From the NCBI GenBank assembly GCA_963989245.1, contig OZ022339.1:55469295-55533294 (forward strand): a DNA stretch of 64,000 bases, given 5' to 3'. A model generated the notes under the pieces. That model worked only from the letters and a program-made list of their open reading frames with translations, did not search any database and was not told where the DNA came from. Both the position numbers and the translations under genes were made by a program. Numbering within the stretch: position 1 is the stretch's first letter; every line of letters begins with the position of its first letter. Of this stretch, positions 29,845 to 40,478 are shown piece by piece. Origin of the DNA: Nansenia antarctica (Eukaryota; Chordata; Actinopteri; Argentiniformes; Microstomatidae).

Positions 29845-32800
29845 CTACTCCCCCCCCCCATCACGGGAGAGGAAGTCGGCCACGACCATCTGCGTCCCCG
29901 GCCTGTGAACCACCGTGAAGTTGAAGGGCTGCAACGCGAGGTACCACCGGGTGATCCTCGCGTTGGTGTCCTTCATGCGGTGGAGCCACTGTAGGGGAGC
30001 ATGGTCGGAGTAGAGGGTGAACGAGCGCCCCAGCAGGTAGTACCGGAGGGCGCCGACCGCCCACCGAATGGCCAGACACTCCTTCTCCACCGTGCTGTAC
30101 CTGCCCTCCCGCTCCGACAGCTTTCGGCTCAGGTACAGCACCGGACGGTCGAATCCCTCCACCTGCTGGGTCAGCACCGCCCCCAGCCCTCTATCCGACG
30201 CGTCTGTCTGCAGAGAAAAAGGAATGTTAAAGTTAGGAGCATACAAGACTGTCTCCCCACAGAGGGCGTTCTTAATCCCATCGAACGCCACTTGGCACCG
30301 CTCACTCCATTGGACCGGGTCCGGGGCCCCCTTCCGGGTGAGGTCGGTAAGGGGGCTGGCCAGCTCCGAGAACCCCGGCACAAACTGCCGGTAGTAGCTG
30401 GCCAGTCCCAGGAACCGCCTCACGTCCTTCCGGGTCCTGGGCCGCGGGGCGGCGGCGATCGCAGTGGTTTTGTCCACCTGCGGTCGCACCTCCCCACCGC
30501 CCAGGATGTACCCCAGATACCGGATCTCCCCCCGCCCGATCACGCACTTCGCCGGGTTCGCCGTCAGCCCCGCCTGCCTCAGCGACTGTAGTACCGCAGC
30601 CACCCTCTGCATATGCTGCGGCCAGGTGTCCGCATAGACGACAATGTCATCTACGTACGCCGCAGCATACGCAGAGTGCGGCCGCAGAATACGGTCCATC
30701 AGCCGCTGAAACGTGGCCGGGGCCCCAAACAACCCGAACGGAAGCGCGGTGAACTGGAATAACCCCCGCGGGGTAGAGAATGCCGTTTTTTCCCGGGCTG
30801 CCGACGATAATGGTATCTGCCAGTACCCCTTCGTGCAATCCAATGTTGTGTAATATTTAGCCGTGCCAAGCCGGTCCAGGAGCTCGTCGACCCGGGGCAT
30901 AGGGTAGGCATCGAATTTAGACACCGCGTTCACCCGTCTATAGTCCACACAGAACCGTACAGACCCATCGCGCTTTGTCACCAGCACGATGGGGCTGCAC
31001 CAGTCGCTATGCGACTCCTCGACCACGCCCAGTTTTAGCATAGAGTCTAATTCCCGGCTCACCACGTCTCGTCTGTGAGCCGGCAGCCTGTATGGCCGCG
31101 TACGTACCGTAACCCCCGGTGGCGTAACTATCTGATGCTCTATGAGGCGAGTACGACCGGGTATAGGGGAGAACACATCTGCGAACCTATGTTGCAATCG
31201 ATCAACGTCCGCCCGCTGGTTCGCCGAGAGATGGTCGCCTACGCAGGCCGGGGCGCTAGTACTCATTTTTGGGACCTCCGGCCCGAACTCATCCTGCTCG
31301 GGAAGTAGCGTCACCAGGGAAACAGGGACCACGTCGTTCCATTTTTTCAATAGGTTGATGTGGTATATTTGCGTGCAATCCCCTCTATCCGACCGCACTA
31401 CCTCGTAGTCTACATCCCCAATTCGCCGTGTGACCACGAACGGCCCTTGCCACTTGGCGAGTAATTTAGAGCTAGACGTGGGCAGTAATACGAGGACTTT
31501 GTCTCCCGGTGCGAAATTGCGTAGTCTAGTCCCTCTGTCGTACAGCCGTTTCTGCCGCTCCTGGGCCTCGAGCAAATGCTCCCGTGACATAACCCCCAGT
31601 GCGTGGAGCTTTGCTCGTAGGTCCAGGACGTATTGTATTTCATTCTTACTGTCACTAGACCCTTCCTCCCAGCTTTCTTTAATCAGGTCTAGGACGCCCC
31701 GTGGCTTGAGCCCGTATAGGAGCTCAAAGGGGGAAAACCCCGTGGAAGCCTGGGGTACTTCCCGCACTGCGAACAACAGAGGGTCTAACCACTTATGCCA
31801 ATTACGACTATCTTCGTGAATGAACTTACGGATCATTGACTTAAGCGTCCGATTGAACCGCTCACACAGCCCGTCGGTAGCTGGGTGGTACACGCTCGTT
31901 CGGACCGCCTTAATGTCTAACAACCCGTAAAGTTCCCTAAGTGTTCGTGACATAAAGTTAGTGCCTTGGTCGGTGAGGATCTCTTTCGAGATCCCCACCC
32001 GGGAGATGACCTGGAATAACGCCTGTGCTACACTCTTTGCAGAGATAGTACGAAGTGGTATTGCCTCGGGGTATCGAGTCGCATAGTCTATGAGGACTAA
32101 CACGAACCGATAGCCCTGTGAGCAACGTTCAAATGGCCCGATTATATCCATCCCAATCCGGTCGAATGGTGCCTCTACCAGGGGAAGGGGGCACAACGGT
32201 GCCCTGGGCACGGCCGGGGGATTGACTAATTGGCACTCGCGGCAGGATGCACACCACAGATGCACCTCTGCCCGAATCCCCGGCCAATAAAATCGAGCCA
32301 TTATCCGGTTGAGTATTTTGTCGTATCCTAGGTGGCCTGCCATCGGGTTATAATGCGCCGCCTGAAATATAGCTTTCCGGCGGCTCCTAGGTACCAACAA
32401 CTGGGTCGTTTCCTCGTCCCTGCGAGTGTCACGACTCACTCTATACAGTCTGTCCCTAATCAATACGAAATACGGGTGGGCGCGCACAGCGTCTGGCCGT
32501 ACCAGCACACCATCAATACTGATCACCTGGTCATAGGCGGAGCGTAGAGTGGCGTCGCGAGACTGCTCGAGGGGGAAGTCGGCTACTGGAGGGAACGCAG
32601 GCGGCGGATCTGCGGGTGCCGGACCCACCGCCCCCGCCGGCTCCTCGGCAGCGTCGGACGCCCTCGCATCAGCGCAGAGCACTGCGCACGCCTCACATTT
32701 CCCTGTCGGTCGTGCACGCACCCCCGTGGTTTCCCCTAATACCTGCGGAAACCCAGCCCAATCTAAACCCAAAATTAGGGGGTGCATGAGGCTCGGACTA

Positions 32801-33573
32801 ACCGCCGCCTTGACACTATACTTTTTCCCCCCATAACGAATTTCGATGGGGACCACCGGATACTGGTGACAATCCCCATGCACACACAGTATCCCAACCC
32901 GCGATGCCTCTAACAATGCCCCGGGTCGAACCAGGCGCTGGTGGATCATGGTCTGTTGGGCGCCAGAATCCAACAGCGCCTGGTGCGTCTCACGCTGTAC
33001 CCTTACTGGGATGTAAAACGCCTGTCCTGGACGCGAGGGAGGGGTCGGACTGCCGACGACGCGGATTACCTGACCCACCTCCATCTCGGGGCATTCCCGG
33101 CGGAGGTGGCCAGGCTGTCCGCATCGCCAGCATCCCTCCTCTACCGCTCGTGGGGCCGTCTGTGGGGTGGAGGTTGGCCCCCCGTGTGTGTTCCTCCCCC
33201 CGGTGTCCCGCCCCGTCCTCCGGGCTGGCGTTGGTGGCTCCCGCCGCGGCTCCACCCTAGGCCGTACCCCAGGCCGCGCCCCGCCGGCCCGTTGGCGCGG
33301 AGCCGGGGTCGGGGTAGGGCGCGGGCCCGGGGCTGGGCCCGGGGCTGGAACCTGCGGTCGAGGCAGGTGGTTGTCGGGGGAGGGGTCGAGAATGGCCTCC
33401 GGCGCGTCCCGCACCCCCCTCCTCTGGGCCCGAACCGGTGGCTCGGTGCGGTCCAGTAGCTCGCGGAGCATGGCCCGCTGCTCCGCCTGCCCCCGCATCA
33501 ACTCCGCCGCCATCACCTCCTGCGCCTGTAGCATCCGGGCCAGGTGCGCCACCACCTGGACCGATGAGTCCAT
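29845..33573 (-). CDS. gag-pol: Gmr1-like gag-pol polyprotein
   Basis: The open frame runs to 33615 if a GTG inside the primer-binding site is counted. The first ATG is at 33573 and I choose it, giving 1242 residues. Numbers below count from 33615. A short coiled-coil-like start and Pro/Arg-rich linker lead to a CCHC zinc knuckle (162-175, CWRCGQPGHLRREC). The protease motif LLDSGAQQ is at 214-221. Integrase follows, with a His-His-Cys-Cys region (421-458) and catalytic D490, D549, E585 in exact D-35-E spacing. A WQGPF module is near 723. Reverse transcriptase has YVDD at 988-991, and RNase H has QTDASDRG and ends ADFLSRDGGGE. No stop or frameshift is present. The capsid part of gag appears to be missing. 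Confidence 0.93.
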   Translation of the reverse strand: MDSSVQVVAHLARMLQAQEVMAAELMRGQAEQRAMLRELLDRTEPPVRAQRRGVRDAPEAILDPSPDNHLPRPQVPAPGPAPGPRPTPTPAPRQRAGGARPGVRPRVEPRREPPTPARRTGRDTGGRNTHGGPTSTPQTAPRAVEEGCWRCGQPGHLRRECPEMEVGQVIRVVGSPTPPSRPGQAFYIPVRVQRETHQALLDSGAQQTMIHQRLVRPGALLEASRVGILCVHGDCHQYPVVPIEIRYGGKKYSVKAAVSPSLMHPLILGLDWAGFPQVLGETTGVRARPTGKCEACAVLCADARASDAAEEPAGAVGPAPADPPPAFPPVADFPLEQSRDATLRSAYDQVISIDGVLVRPDAVRAHPYFVLIRDRLYRVSRDTRRDEETTQLLVPRSRRKAIFQAAHYNPMAGHLGYDKILNRIMARFYWPGIRAEVHLWCASCRECQLVNPPAVPRAPLCPLPLVEAPFDRIGMDIIGPFERCSQGYRFVLVLIDYATRYPEAIPLRTISAKSVAQALFQVISRVGISKEILTDQGTNFMSRTLRELYGLLDIKAVRTSVYHPATDGLCERFNRTLKSMIRKFIHEDSRNWHKWLDPLLFAVREVPQASTGFSPFELLYGLKPRGVLDLIKESWEEGSSDSKNEIQYVLDLRAKLHALGVMSREHLLEAQERQKRLYDRGTRLRNFAPGDKVLVLLPTSSSKLLAKWQGPFVVTRRIGDVDYEVVRSDRGDCTQIYHINLLKKWNDVVPVSLVTLLPEQDEFGPEVPKMSTSAPACVGDHLSANQRADVDRLQHRFADVFSPIPGRTRLIEHQIVTPPGVTVRTRPYRLPAHRRDVVSRELDSMLKLGVVEESHSDWCSPIVLVTKRDGSVRFCVDYRRVNAVSKFDAYPMPRVDELLDRLGTAKYYTTLDCTKGYWQIPLSSAAREKTAFSTPRGLFQFTALPFGLFGAPATFQRLMDRILRPHSAYAAAYVDDIVVYADTWPQHMQRVAAVLQSLRQAGLTANPAKCVIGRGEIRYLGYILGGGEVRPQVDKTTAIAAAPRPRTRKDVRRFLGLASYYRQFVPGFSELASPLTDLTRKGAPDPVQWSERCQVAFDGIKNALCGETVLYAPNFNIPFSLQTDASDRGLGAVLTQQVEGFDRPVLYLSRKLSEREGRYSTVEKECLAIRWAVGALRYYLLGRSFTLYSDHAPLQWLHRMKDTNARITRWYLALQPFNFTVVHRPGTQMVVADFLSRDGGGE

Positions 33574-33608
33574 GGTCCTCTGGGCGTGTGTGCCGACCCC
33601 CTCTCTGT

Positions 33609-33626
33609 GCCCCACGTTGGGCGCCA
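33609..33626 (-). other. primer-binding site (tRNA-Lys type)
   Basis: The minus strand reads TGGCGCCCAACGTGGGGC, a classical tRNA-Lys primer site. It lies two bases inside the 5' LTR. Confidence 0.88.
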
Positions 33627-33628
33627 GA

Positions 33629-34295
33629 TGTAGCAGTTTCTAGGCACAGAGGGAGGTTGACACAGAGGAATGGTGCAGAATAATAGTTTTATTTAGTCCA
33701 ACACTGCTCAGCACCGTCACTGACGTGCTGAGCCAGTCTTTCCCCCACTCCCGCTGTCTCTCCCTTTCGGGACCCGCTCCGTCCCTTGGCTGAGCCCTCG
33801 CTCTCGCCCCGCTATTCCGCTGCTGGCCGAGCCCTCGCTCCCGCCCCGCTATTCCGCTCCTTGGCTGAGCCCTCGCTCTCGCCCCGCTATTCCGCTCCTT
33901 GGCTGAGCCCTCGCTCTCGCCCCGCTATTCCGCTCCTTGGCTGAGCCCTCGCTCTCGCCCCGCTAGTCCTCCCTTTCGGGACCCGCTCCGTCCGTCCGGC
34001 TCCCTGCACCTCACCCCCTTTCGGGGTCTCGTGCTGGCTCGCCGCGGCTCTCTCTCTCTCGGTCTCTCCGTGTCTCCGTGCGGCAGGTACTTCCTGCCCT
34101 ACTCATCTCCCGAGGGAACAAACACACACAGGTTAAATAGACCAGTGGAACAATGAGTCTGATCACTGACACCTGTCCGTAATCAGCCCATCATAACGAG
34201 CCTGATCACTGACACCTGTCCGTAATCAACCCATCATTCCCCTCCAATGGCAGTCTGGCTCCCTCTGCAGGCCAGAACGCGCCATGTTCCCCACA
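33629..34295 (-). repeat. 5' LTR of the Gmr1-like element
   Basis: 667 bases, the same as 29141-29797 except for ten extra bases (CCGCGGCTCT) near 34040. It carries the same five internal tandem units. Confidence 0.93.
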
Positions 34296-34479
34296 GTGTC
34301 CGATATAATACCACCTCTGAACACGACCCAGGTCAGATTTTAAAAAGTTAGATTTCATGTGACTTGCGCTGTTCACACGGTCATGCGTAAATCAGACCTG
34401 AGATGCTTATCGGCAAAAAATACGGATTTGGGTCACATTTCACTGCCGTGTGAACGAAGCCACTGTGACAAACGCAAAT

Positions 34480-34870
34480 GGAGACACAGGGTCAGTGGAA
34501 TGCATTGCCAATTGTTTTCTTTGTGACAACTGTACCCACTGCTTCCAGGTCTTTCTGGAGCTCTGCTCAAGTGGTCCTTGGCTCTTGGGTTGCTCTTCTG
34601 ACTAACTTTCTGACTGCCCAGTCAGAAATCTTGCGATGAGCTCCTGTGCGTGGCCAGTTGATGATTGAGTGATGTTCCTTCCACTTGCGGATAACAGCCC
34701 CAATGCTGCTTATAGGAACATTTAGGAGTTGAGAAATCCATCCATAACCAGTGCCATTACTATGCTGCTCAACAATCCCAAAGGACTTGGGAAAGCTCTT
34801 TGCCTCTACCCATCATGAGATCATTTGTTTACTTACATTCAGAGAGTGGAAGTACTTACCCACCAACATA
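34480..34870 (-). pseudogene. Tc1-like transposase N-terminal relic
   Basis: The minus strand reads a decayed transposase start: MGRGKELSQ, then GYGWISQLLNVPISSIGAVI, RKWKEHHSIINWPRTGAHRK and TQEPRTT. This is the paired helix-turn-helix DNA-binding part of Tc1 transposases. In-frame stops are present and the catalytic half is absent. Confidence 0.75.
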
Positions 34871-34929
34871 ACCCAGCTGATTCTAATTAGCACAGGTAGG
34901 AGAACTCACTAGTGGCATAAGCTGGTTTA

Positions 34930-35120
34930 GTGTTTTTTCTTACTGTGTTCAATACTTTTTTCCTGTGTCATTCCACAGGAATTTTACATTTTCATATTTC
35001 ACACTTTTTTTATGGACTGGAATGTTACTATTTATTTAGTTGTGTAATTGTATTGAGTTAATATCAATGTCTGGTCTAAATTTCATATGAATAGCTGTAA
35101 TGGAAATATGTTGAATTAAA
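34930..35120 (-). mobile_element. Tc1-like inverted repeat, right arm
   Basis: TTCCTGTGTCATTCC...TTTATGGACTGGAATGTTAC...GCTGTAATGGAAATATGTTG is the reverse complement of 24985-25165 at roughly 80% by eye. With the relic transposase just inside it, it marks the other end of an old Tc1-like element. Confidence 0.65.
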
Positions 35121-37040
35121 TGTTTTTAGTAAAAAGAAATTGTCATTGAATTCATTGAAGCTGAATAATAATAGAAAGTACAGTAAAATGTAATAGATTT
35201 TTAGTTGAAATTAGTTGGAGAAATTAGTTGGATTTTGGAAGAAAGTCATGAGACAAATGTGTAGGTCAAGTGTACTATCATTGTGTAGTGCTATTGCATC
35301 CTCTGTACACACATGTAAATATGGTTTTTACTATCTAGCTGTAGTACCAGTCTTATTACAATGTTTACAAATACAAATAATAGACACAGCTTTAAGATTT
35401 CAGTTTTGGCTAGGGGTTTTAAAATGTGTTGAGAGTTTATGCAGCATCATTGTATGTTGTGATTTTCATATGATAGTGAAACATTAATGACAAACATTAA
35501 TGACCCTAAGACAAATGGGTTCCAAATTGCTATATTCTGTGTTACTATTGAGGCAATGGTCAACCTTCTTTGGTTATGTTTCACTTTAAATGTCCTTCCA
35601 TACTGCATGCTTGTATTCCATAGTCTTTGATTAGACCTGCACTGTGGTAAAAAAAAAAAAACTAAAAAAAAAACATGACTGCAATGCAGTGACGTGTGGT
35701 GACAGTGGCTAGTATCAGAGCCAGATTTATACTCATATGAACCTGATAGAGGTCGCTTAAATTCACCATTCAATTGGCAGGTTGCACAATACTATTGGTG
35801 ACTGTATGTTTCATATTTCATATGAACATTCTTCACACGCATACAGGTAATACATGCATACAGGTAACTTATGTATTTGATTCTCATTTTAGGCAAATAA
35901 AGTTCCACTATTCATACTCATTCAACACAATGTATATATATAGGTCTTACTTTTACTTGTAAATGTAGTAAAGTATGTAAATATCCTAAAAACTATATCT
36001 ATGTTCCCGCTACAGTGCTCTGACTATGCGTTGACAGCCAGGGAGTTGCAGTACCACTCCATTTGAAACAAGTGTATTTTCTGTCCCTTGGTTTGAGGTC
36101 CTTAAGCTTAGGCATTGGTCTTCCATTGTTTATCACTTCCTGTTTTGATTGAAAGTCAAATTTTGAGAATTTTTAAAAGTTAGATATAACGCTTCCCATT
36201 TTTGCAGCCGCTGGAAGTCTTTTGCTAGTGCTAGCTAACATGGAGGGAGAGTGAGCATCAATTGCGTGGGCTCAACGCACGCCCCCCTCAGTGAGTCAGA
36301 TGTGATAGCTGCCTCCCCTGGTACTTTTTCATGCAGTTTATGTTTGTAACAGGCACGCCCTTATTGCCCGCGCTCCATCCAGTTTCTCAGGGGTTGTGCA
36401 ATCAGGTGATGCTGAGCTTGTCGCTGATTCACCTCGTGTCTCTACCTGTATTTGCAGCGAAGCTTCACAAATTTGGCCATTTTGACTATAAACAATTATT
36501 GGAATCATACACAAATTACATTTATAACATAGAAAAGTGGAACATTTTTACTTTTCATAACAGCTATTTTCATTAGAGTATGACAGGTGAGGCTCTGCCT
36601 CCCTTGTGTCCCCTGACCGCATGTCCCTGCTGCAATGCAAAGATCCACCTGGTAGGGATCTATTTAAAGGTCCAGGTTGTGCTTTGTTGCCTTCTGTCAA
36701 CGCATGAATATGCTAGGTCTTTTTTCATATGTACAAAAACACAACGAAAAAAATAACAGGGCTATATAAGGACAGTGCTGAACCTCAACACCCGATTTTA
36801 GAAATCTTGTTTCATTTATTTCAATTCATTTTAATTTTAGTAAATGTAGTGTTCAGTGCTTAGTTTTTAAAGTTGTTGAATGAACAAAAAAATTTAATAA
36901 AAGCTTAAGGGAACCAAAACAGCACTCTTCGTTGACTGTTCTTTATAATGTATGTCTTGAAGTTGCCCTAAATTTACATTGTTTTCAATGGGGGCTGTCG
37001 GGCCAGATGTTGTCCACCTGCCAATAGTCCACCCTATCAA
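35121..37040. other. intergenic, no gene recognised
   Basis: AT-rich sequence without convincing coding exons or clear repeat ends. Confidence 0.6.
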
Positions 37041-37064
37041 AGGCCCACCAAAATCATATCGTTG

Positions 37065-37590
37065 CTATGCCGACATGCTGACTCCGTTGCCGAAACCCTC
37101 ATCCACGCCTTCGTCACCTCCCGTCTGGATTATTGCAATGGAGTCCTGTTCGGGGTTCCCAACAAAGCCCTGGACAGGCTCCAGTATGTGCAGAACTCAG
37201 CAGTCAGGGTCCTCACCCACACCAAGCCCTGGCAGCACATCACCCCCACCCTCATTCATCTCCACTGGCTCCCGGTTAAGTCCTGCATCTCATACAAAAT
37301 CCTCCTCCTCACCTACACATCCCGCCACGCCTGCACCCCCCAGTACCTAACTGACCTCCTCTCCCAACATACCCCTTTCCGGAACCTGCGGTCCGCAGAC
37401 ATGGGCCTGCTATCCACCCCCTGGGGATGATGTGCTGCCAGGGCTTGGTGTGGGTGAGAACCCTGGCAGCTGAGTTCTGCACATACTGGAGCCTGTCCAG
37501 GCCAGGACTGGACTCCATTGCAATAGTCCGGTCGGGAGGTGACGAAGGCGTGGATGAGTATTTCGGCCACGGAGTCAGAGTAGAACAGCA
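37065..37590. mobile_element. LINE fragment arranged as a foldback
   Basis: 37065-37425 encodes the end of a LINE reverse-transcriptase protein on the plus strand (ETLIHAFVTSRLDYCNGVLF, LDRLQYVQNSAVRVLTHTKP, HLHWLPV). 37425-37585 is a reversed, slightly different copy of 37075-37245. It lacks about 20 bases present in the forward arm. Confidence 0.75.
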
Positions 37591-37919
37591 GTTGGGTTTA
37601 GCAGTATAGTACAGAGACACTGAAGAGGTTATGTGAGTAAGATATCTTTGGATAGTGCTTATAATTAGAAATTTGATTTGCACTTTGTTTGTTTGATTGT
37701 TGATTAGTCATCTCTTTAGTCATCTCTTCATGGGTTACTTAGGATCAAATGTGATCCTAAATTGTTTGAAAATGTTATTTTGTTCTTTTATTTCGCCTAA
37801 TGTTTATACAGTACGTGTGTGTACATGTGTGTGTATTTTTTACAGCATTTGCACCTTGGAAAAAACATGTTTGGCTTTGCTGACAGCATTAGCCCCAATA
37901 ACTCTTTGTCTAGAAAAGA

Positions 37920-39270
37920 TTGACTATGGAGGAGTGGAGTAGTGAGGGTCAGGAGGACTGGTGGTCTAGTAAGGAGGTGGGCCTGCTAGAGCAGCAGAAG
38001 GAGAGAAGGATGGAGAGGATATGCAGACTGATGAGAGAAATGTCACAAAAGATCAAAATCGTTGTGGGAGAAATAAGAATGGATGGAATGAGAGGAAGAA
38101 AGAAGTGGTATGGAAGGCTGGGAGAGGAGGAGAGAGACAAAAGAGAGATGAGGAAGGAGAGAGTGACAATAAAACAGTGGAGGATGGAGGAGGAGAGGAA
38201 AGAGAAGAGAGGATGAGGAGGAAGGAGGAGAGGAAGAAGCAGGAGGAGAGATGGGAGATGGAGGGAGAGAATTGATGGTGCAGAAGATGGGAGTGAGGGA
38301 TAGAGATTGAGCAATAAATAGAGAGAAGAAAAGAAGGAGAGGAAAGAGTTGTTCACTGGGCGAAAGACAGAGATGAACAAACAGGATAAACACAAAACAA
38401 ATGAAAAAAGAAAGAGAGAGTTACCGATGAGAGAGCAGGAGGAGAGAAAGAAACCCATTGAATTGGAGAGAATGATGCAACAGCAGAGGCAGAAAGAGGA
38501 GAACAATAGAGAAGGAGGAGAGAGCATAGGGAGAGAGGATGAAAAGACACCCATGAAAGAGGAGGAGAAAATAAGCATGGAAGAAATTATGCAAGGGATA
38601 GAGAGAAAAGTTGAGGAAAGCAGGAGGGGAGATGGAGTGGAGAGGAGAGCAGAGGAAGAAATGAGAAGGAGAGAGCTGGAGGTGATGAGATTGTAATATG
38701 ACAGAAAAGAGATGGAGAGATAAATGGAGAAACAAATTGAAAAAGAGGGAAAAGTAGAGGAAGAGAGAAATACAGACACTGAAGCAAAAAAGGAAATGAG
38801 AGAGGAGGGAGGAATGATGGAAAAAGCGAAGGAGGATGCAATTTAAGAAAAGAGTCAGAGACAGACAGAGGAAGAACACACGAAAAGAAAGAGAGAGACA
38901 GAAAAACAGACTGAGGAAGAGGAGGAAGACCTGAGAAGTGATGAAGAGTGGTCAGAGACAAGATATAGTGAAGGTGAATTAAGTTACAATAATGCCGACT
39001 GTGCAAGTGGTGTCAAAACAGAAAAAGTAGAAGTAGAAAAGAAGTAGAAGTCCTGAGAAGAGGAGAGAGAAGAGAGTGAAAGAATGGACAGATAGTGTCC
39101 ATGGTGTGAGTGAAGAAATAAAACTGGACATATAGTGATGATAGAGAAAATGTCCAAAGAAACGAGAGGAGAGAAGAAAAGGAGGATGAGGCTATGAAAG
39201 TGTAACTTGCGACGGACGAAGAATGTACACATTAGGAAGATACTGAGAGAAGGAAACAAATAGATAGAAA
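37920..39270 (+). repeat. purine-rich tract (G+A on the plus strand)
   Basis: About 1.3 kb with very strong purine bias on the plus strand. It produces Lys/Glu-rich frames such as LEQQKERRMERICRLMREMS and EEERNTDTEAKKEMREE, interrupted by stops. It may be low-complexity DNA or a decayed coiled-coil gene; I recognise no family. Confidence 0.6.
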
Positions 39271-39291
39271 GAAAATGATTCCTGTGGAATG

Positions 39292-39546
39292 GTAAATGGT
39301 AAATTATATAGCACCTTTATCCAAAGCGCTTTACAACAGCCTCTCATTCACCCATTCACACACACATTCACACACCAATAGCGGCAAGCTACCATGTAAG
39401 GCGCCGGCCCGCTCACTGGGAGTAATTTGGGGTTCAGTGTCTTGCCCAAGGACACTCGACATGTGGCCAGCCGGGGCTTGAACCGCCCATCTGCCAACCT
39501 TGCGATCATTAGACAGTGGATCTACCTACTGCACCACAGCCGCCCA
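39292..39546 (-). mobile_element. tRNA-derived SINE
   Basis: Read on the minus strand it has a tRNA-like head (GGCGGTTCAAGCCCCGG and GTGGTGCAGTAGGTAGATCC), the body CTTGGGCAAGACACTGAACC and a tail CGCTTTGGATAAAGGTGCTA. A copy of the same family in the other orientation lies at 43891-44105. Confidence 0.8.
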
Positions 39547-39571
39547 TCGTGGAAGATAGGGCAGCTGTTAA

Positions 39572-39840
39572 AGGGACAGTTCACCCACATTTCATTATTC
39601 CTTTACCTTTGCCTTCCACTGGAAATAGTCTATGGACCAGGAGTCACTGTGACATTAGCTTTCAATACAATTGCTACAACCAGAACAAATATTCACCTGG
39701 AATCAACCCATGGTAACTCAAACTAAGTCTATAACAATGCTGTGAAGGCATAATGTAGGTGCTACTCTCTTCTGGTCCATAGACTACTTCCAATGTTAGG
39801 CAAAGATGAATGAATGATGAAATGTGGGTGCACTGTCCTT
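39572..39840. mobile_element. TTAA-flanked MITE
   Basis: It begins AGGGACAGTTCACCCACATT and ends AATGTGGGTGCACTGTCCTT. Long inverted repeats continue inward (TTTGCC... and TCTATGGACCAG... are mirrored). TTAA lies on both sides (39568-39571 and 39841-39844). Confidence 0.85.
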
Positions 39841-40408
39841 TTAAAAGCTACCAAAAGACAACCAAATAAGACAGAGGGCGACAACACTAAAAGGTGAAGA
39901 ATGGACAGATGTGACAGACAGTTGAAAAGGTAAGAGACGGCTAGTGTGATGGATAACTGTTTGATAGGTTGTTCAATAGATGTTAGATTGATTCAGATAC
40001 AGTGATTGATGCCCCCCTCCTTTCTCTCTCTCTTTCAGATACAGAACCAACTGTACTTTCCAACTGTGAAAAAGGGTTTGTATTTGCTTAACACACTAGT
40101 AGTGGATGAAGAGTCAGGAGAATCCAACGGTGAGACAGTTAACTATTCAGACACAGGGATGTCAGTAGGGAACTGAAAGGTTTTAAACAGCGTATCATTT
40201 AATCAGTTTTACTAACAGCAGTACTCTCGTCTTTTTCTTTGTTCACTCTATACTATACATATTAAGTCATTTCTTCATGCGTTATGAAAAATGACAAAAT
40301 AAAACATCCGTAGCATGAAAGGAGTATGTTAGTGTGTTGTTTGAGTGGGTCATACCCCAAACCTGATTTGTGAGGGTGTAACTATCACTGTATAATGTGA
40401 ATCACAAC

Positions 40409-40410
<2 letters not shown>

Positions 40411-40468
<58 letters not shown>

Positions 40469-40478
40469 TGTGTGTGTT
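40411..40478. repeat. (TG)n microsatellite
   Basis: About 33 dinucleotide units with one interruption. Confidence 0.95.

Larger units (their letters stand above)
29141..34295 (-). mobile_element. Gmr1-like Ty3/gypsy LTR retrotransposon, young
   Basis: The LTRs are 29141-29797 and 33629-34295, identical by eye apart from a 10-base difference. A 5-bp duplication GTGTC flanks the element (29136-29140 and 34296-34300). The primer-binding site is at 33609-33626. One continuous frame encodes gag and pol with integrase ahead of reverse transcriptase, the order known for the Gmr1 group of vertebrate gypsy elements. The element is strikingly GC-rich compared with its surroundings. Confidence 0.95.
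25783..34465. mobile_element. DNA transposon with 23-bp inverted repeats, now split by retroelements
   Basis: The left end is CACTGGCTTCGTTCACACGG and the right end CCGTGTGAACGAAGCCACTG, nearly perfect inverted repeats. Removing the L2 LINE (25833-28670) and the Gmr1-like element (29141-34295) leaves about 0.68 kb, a plausible non-autonomous element. Its left subterminal sequence (GGCAGGTC...GCTCAATTC) also resembles the element at 51788-53461. Confidence 0.6.

Noticed and set aside
33167..33643. Plus-strand frames across the gag end of the Gmr1-like element
   Set aside because: GC-rich DNA leaves all frames open. Only the minus frame shows domains.
37949..38779. 276-codon minus-strand frame rich in Ser, Leu and Phe
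   Set aside because: It is the complement of the purine-rich tract. Ser/Leu/Phe runs are what a pyrimidine-only strand gives, so there is no evidence of a protein.
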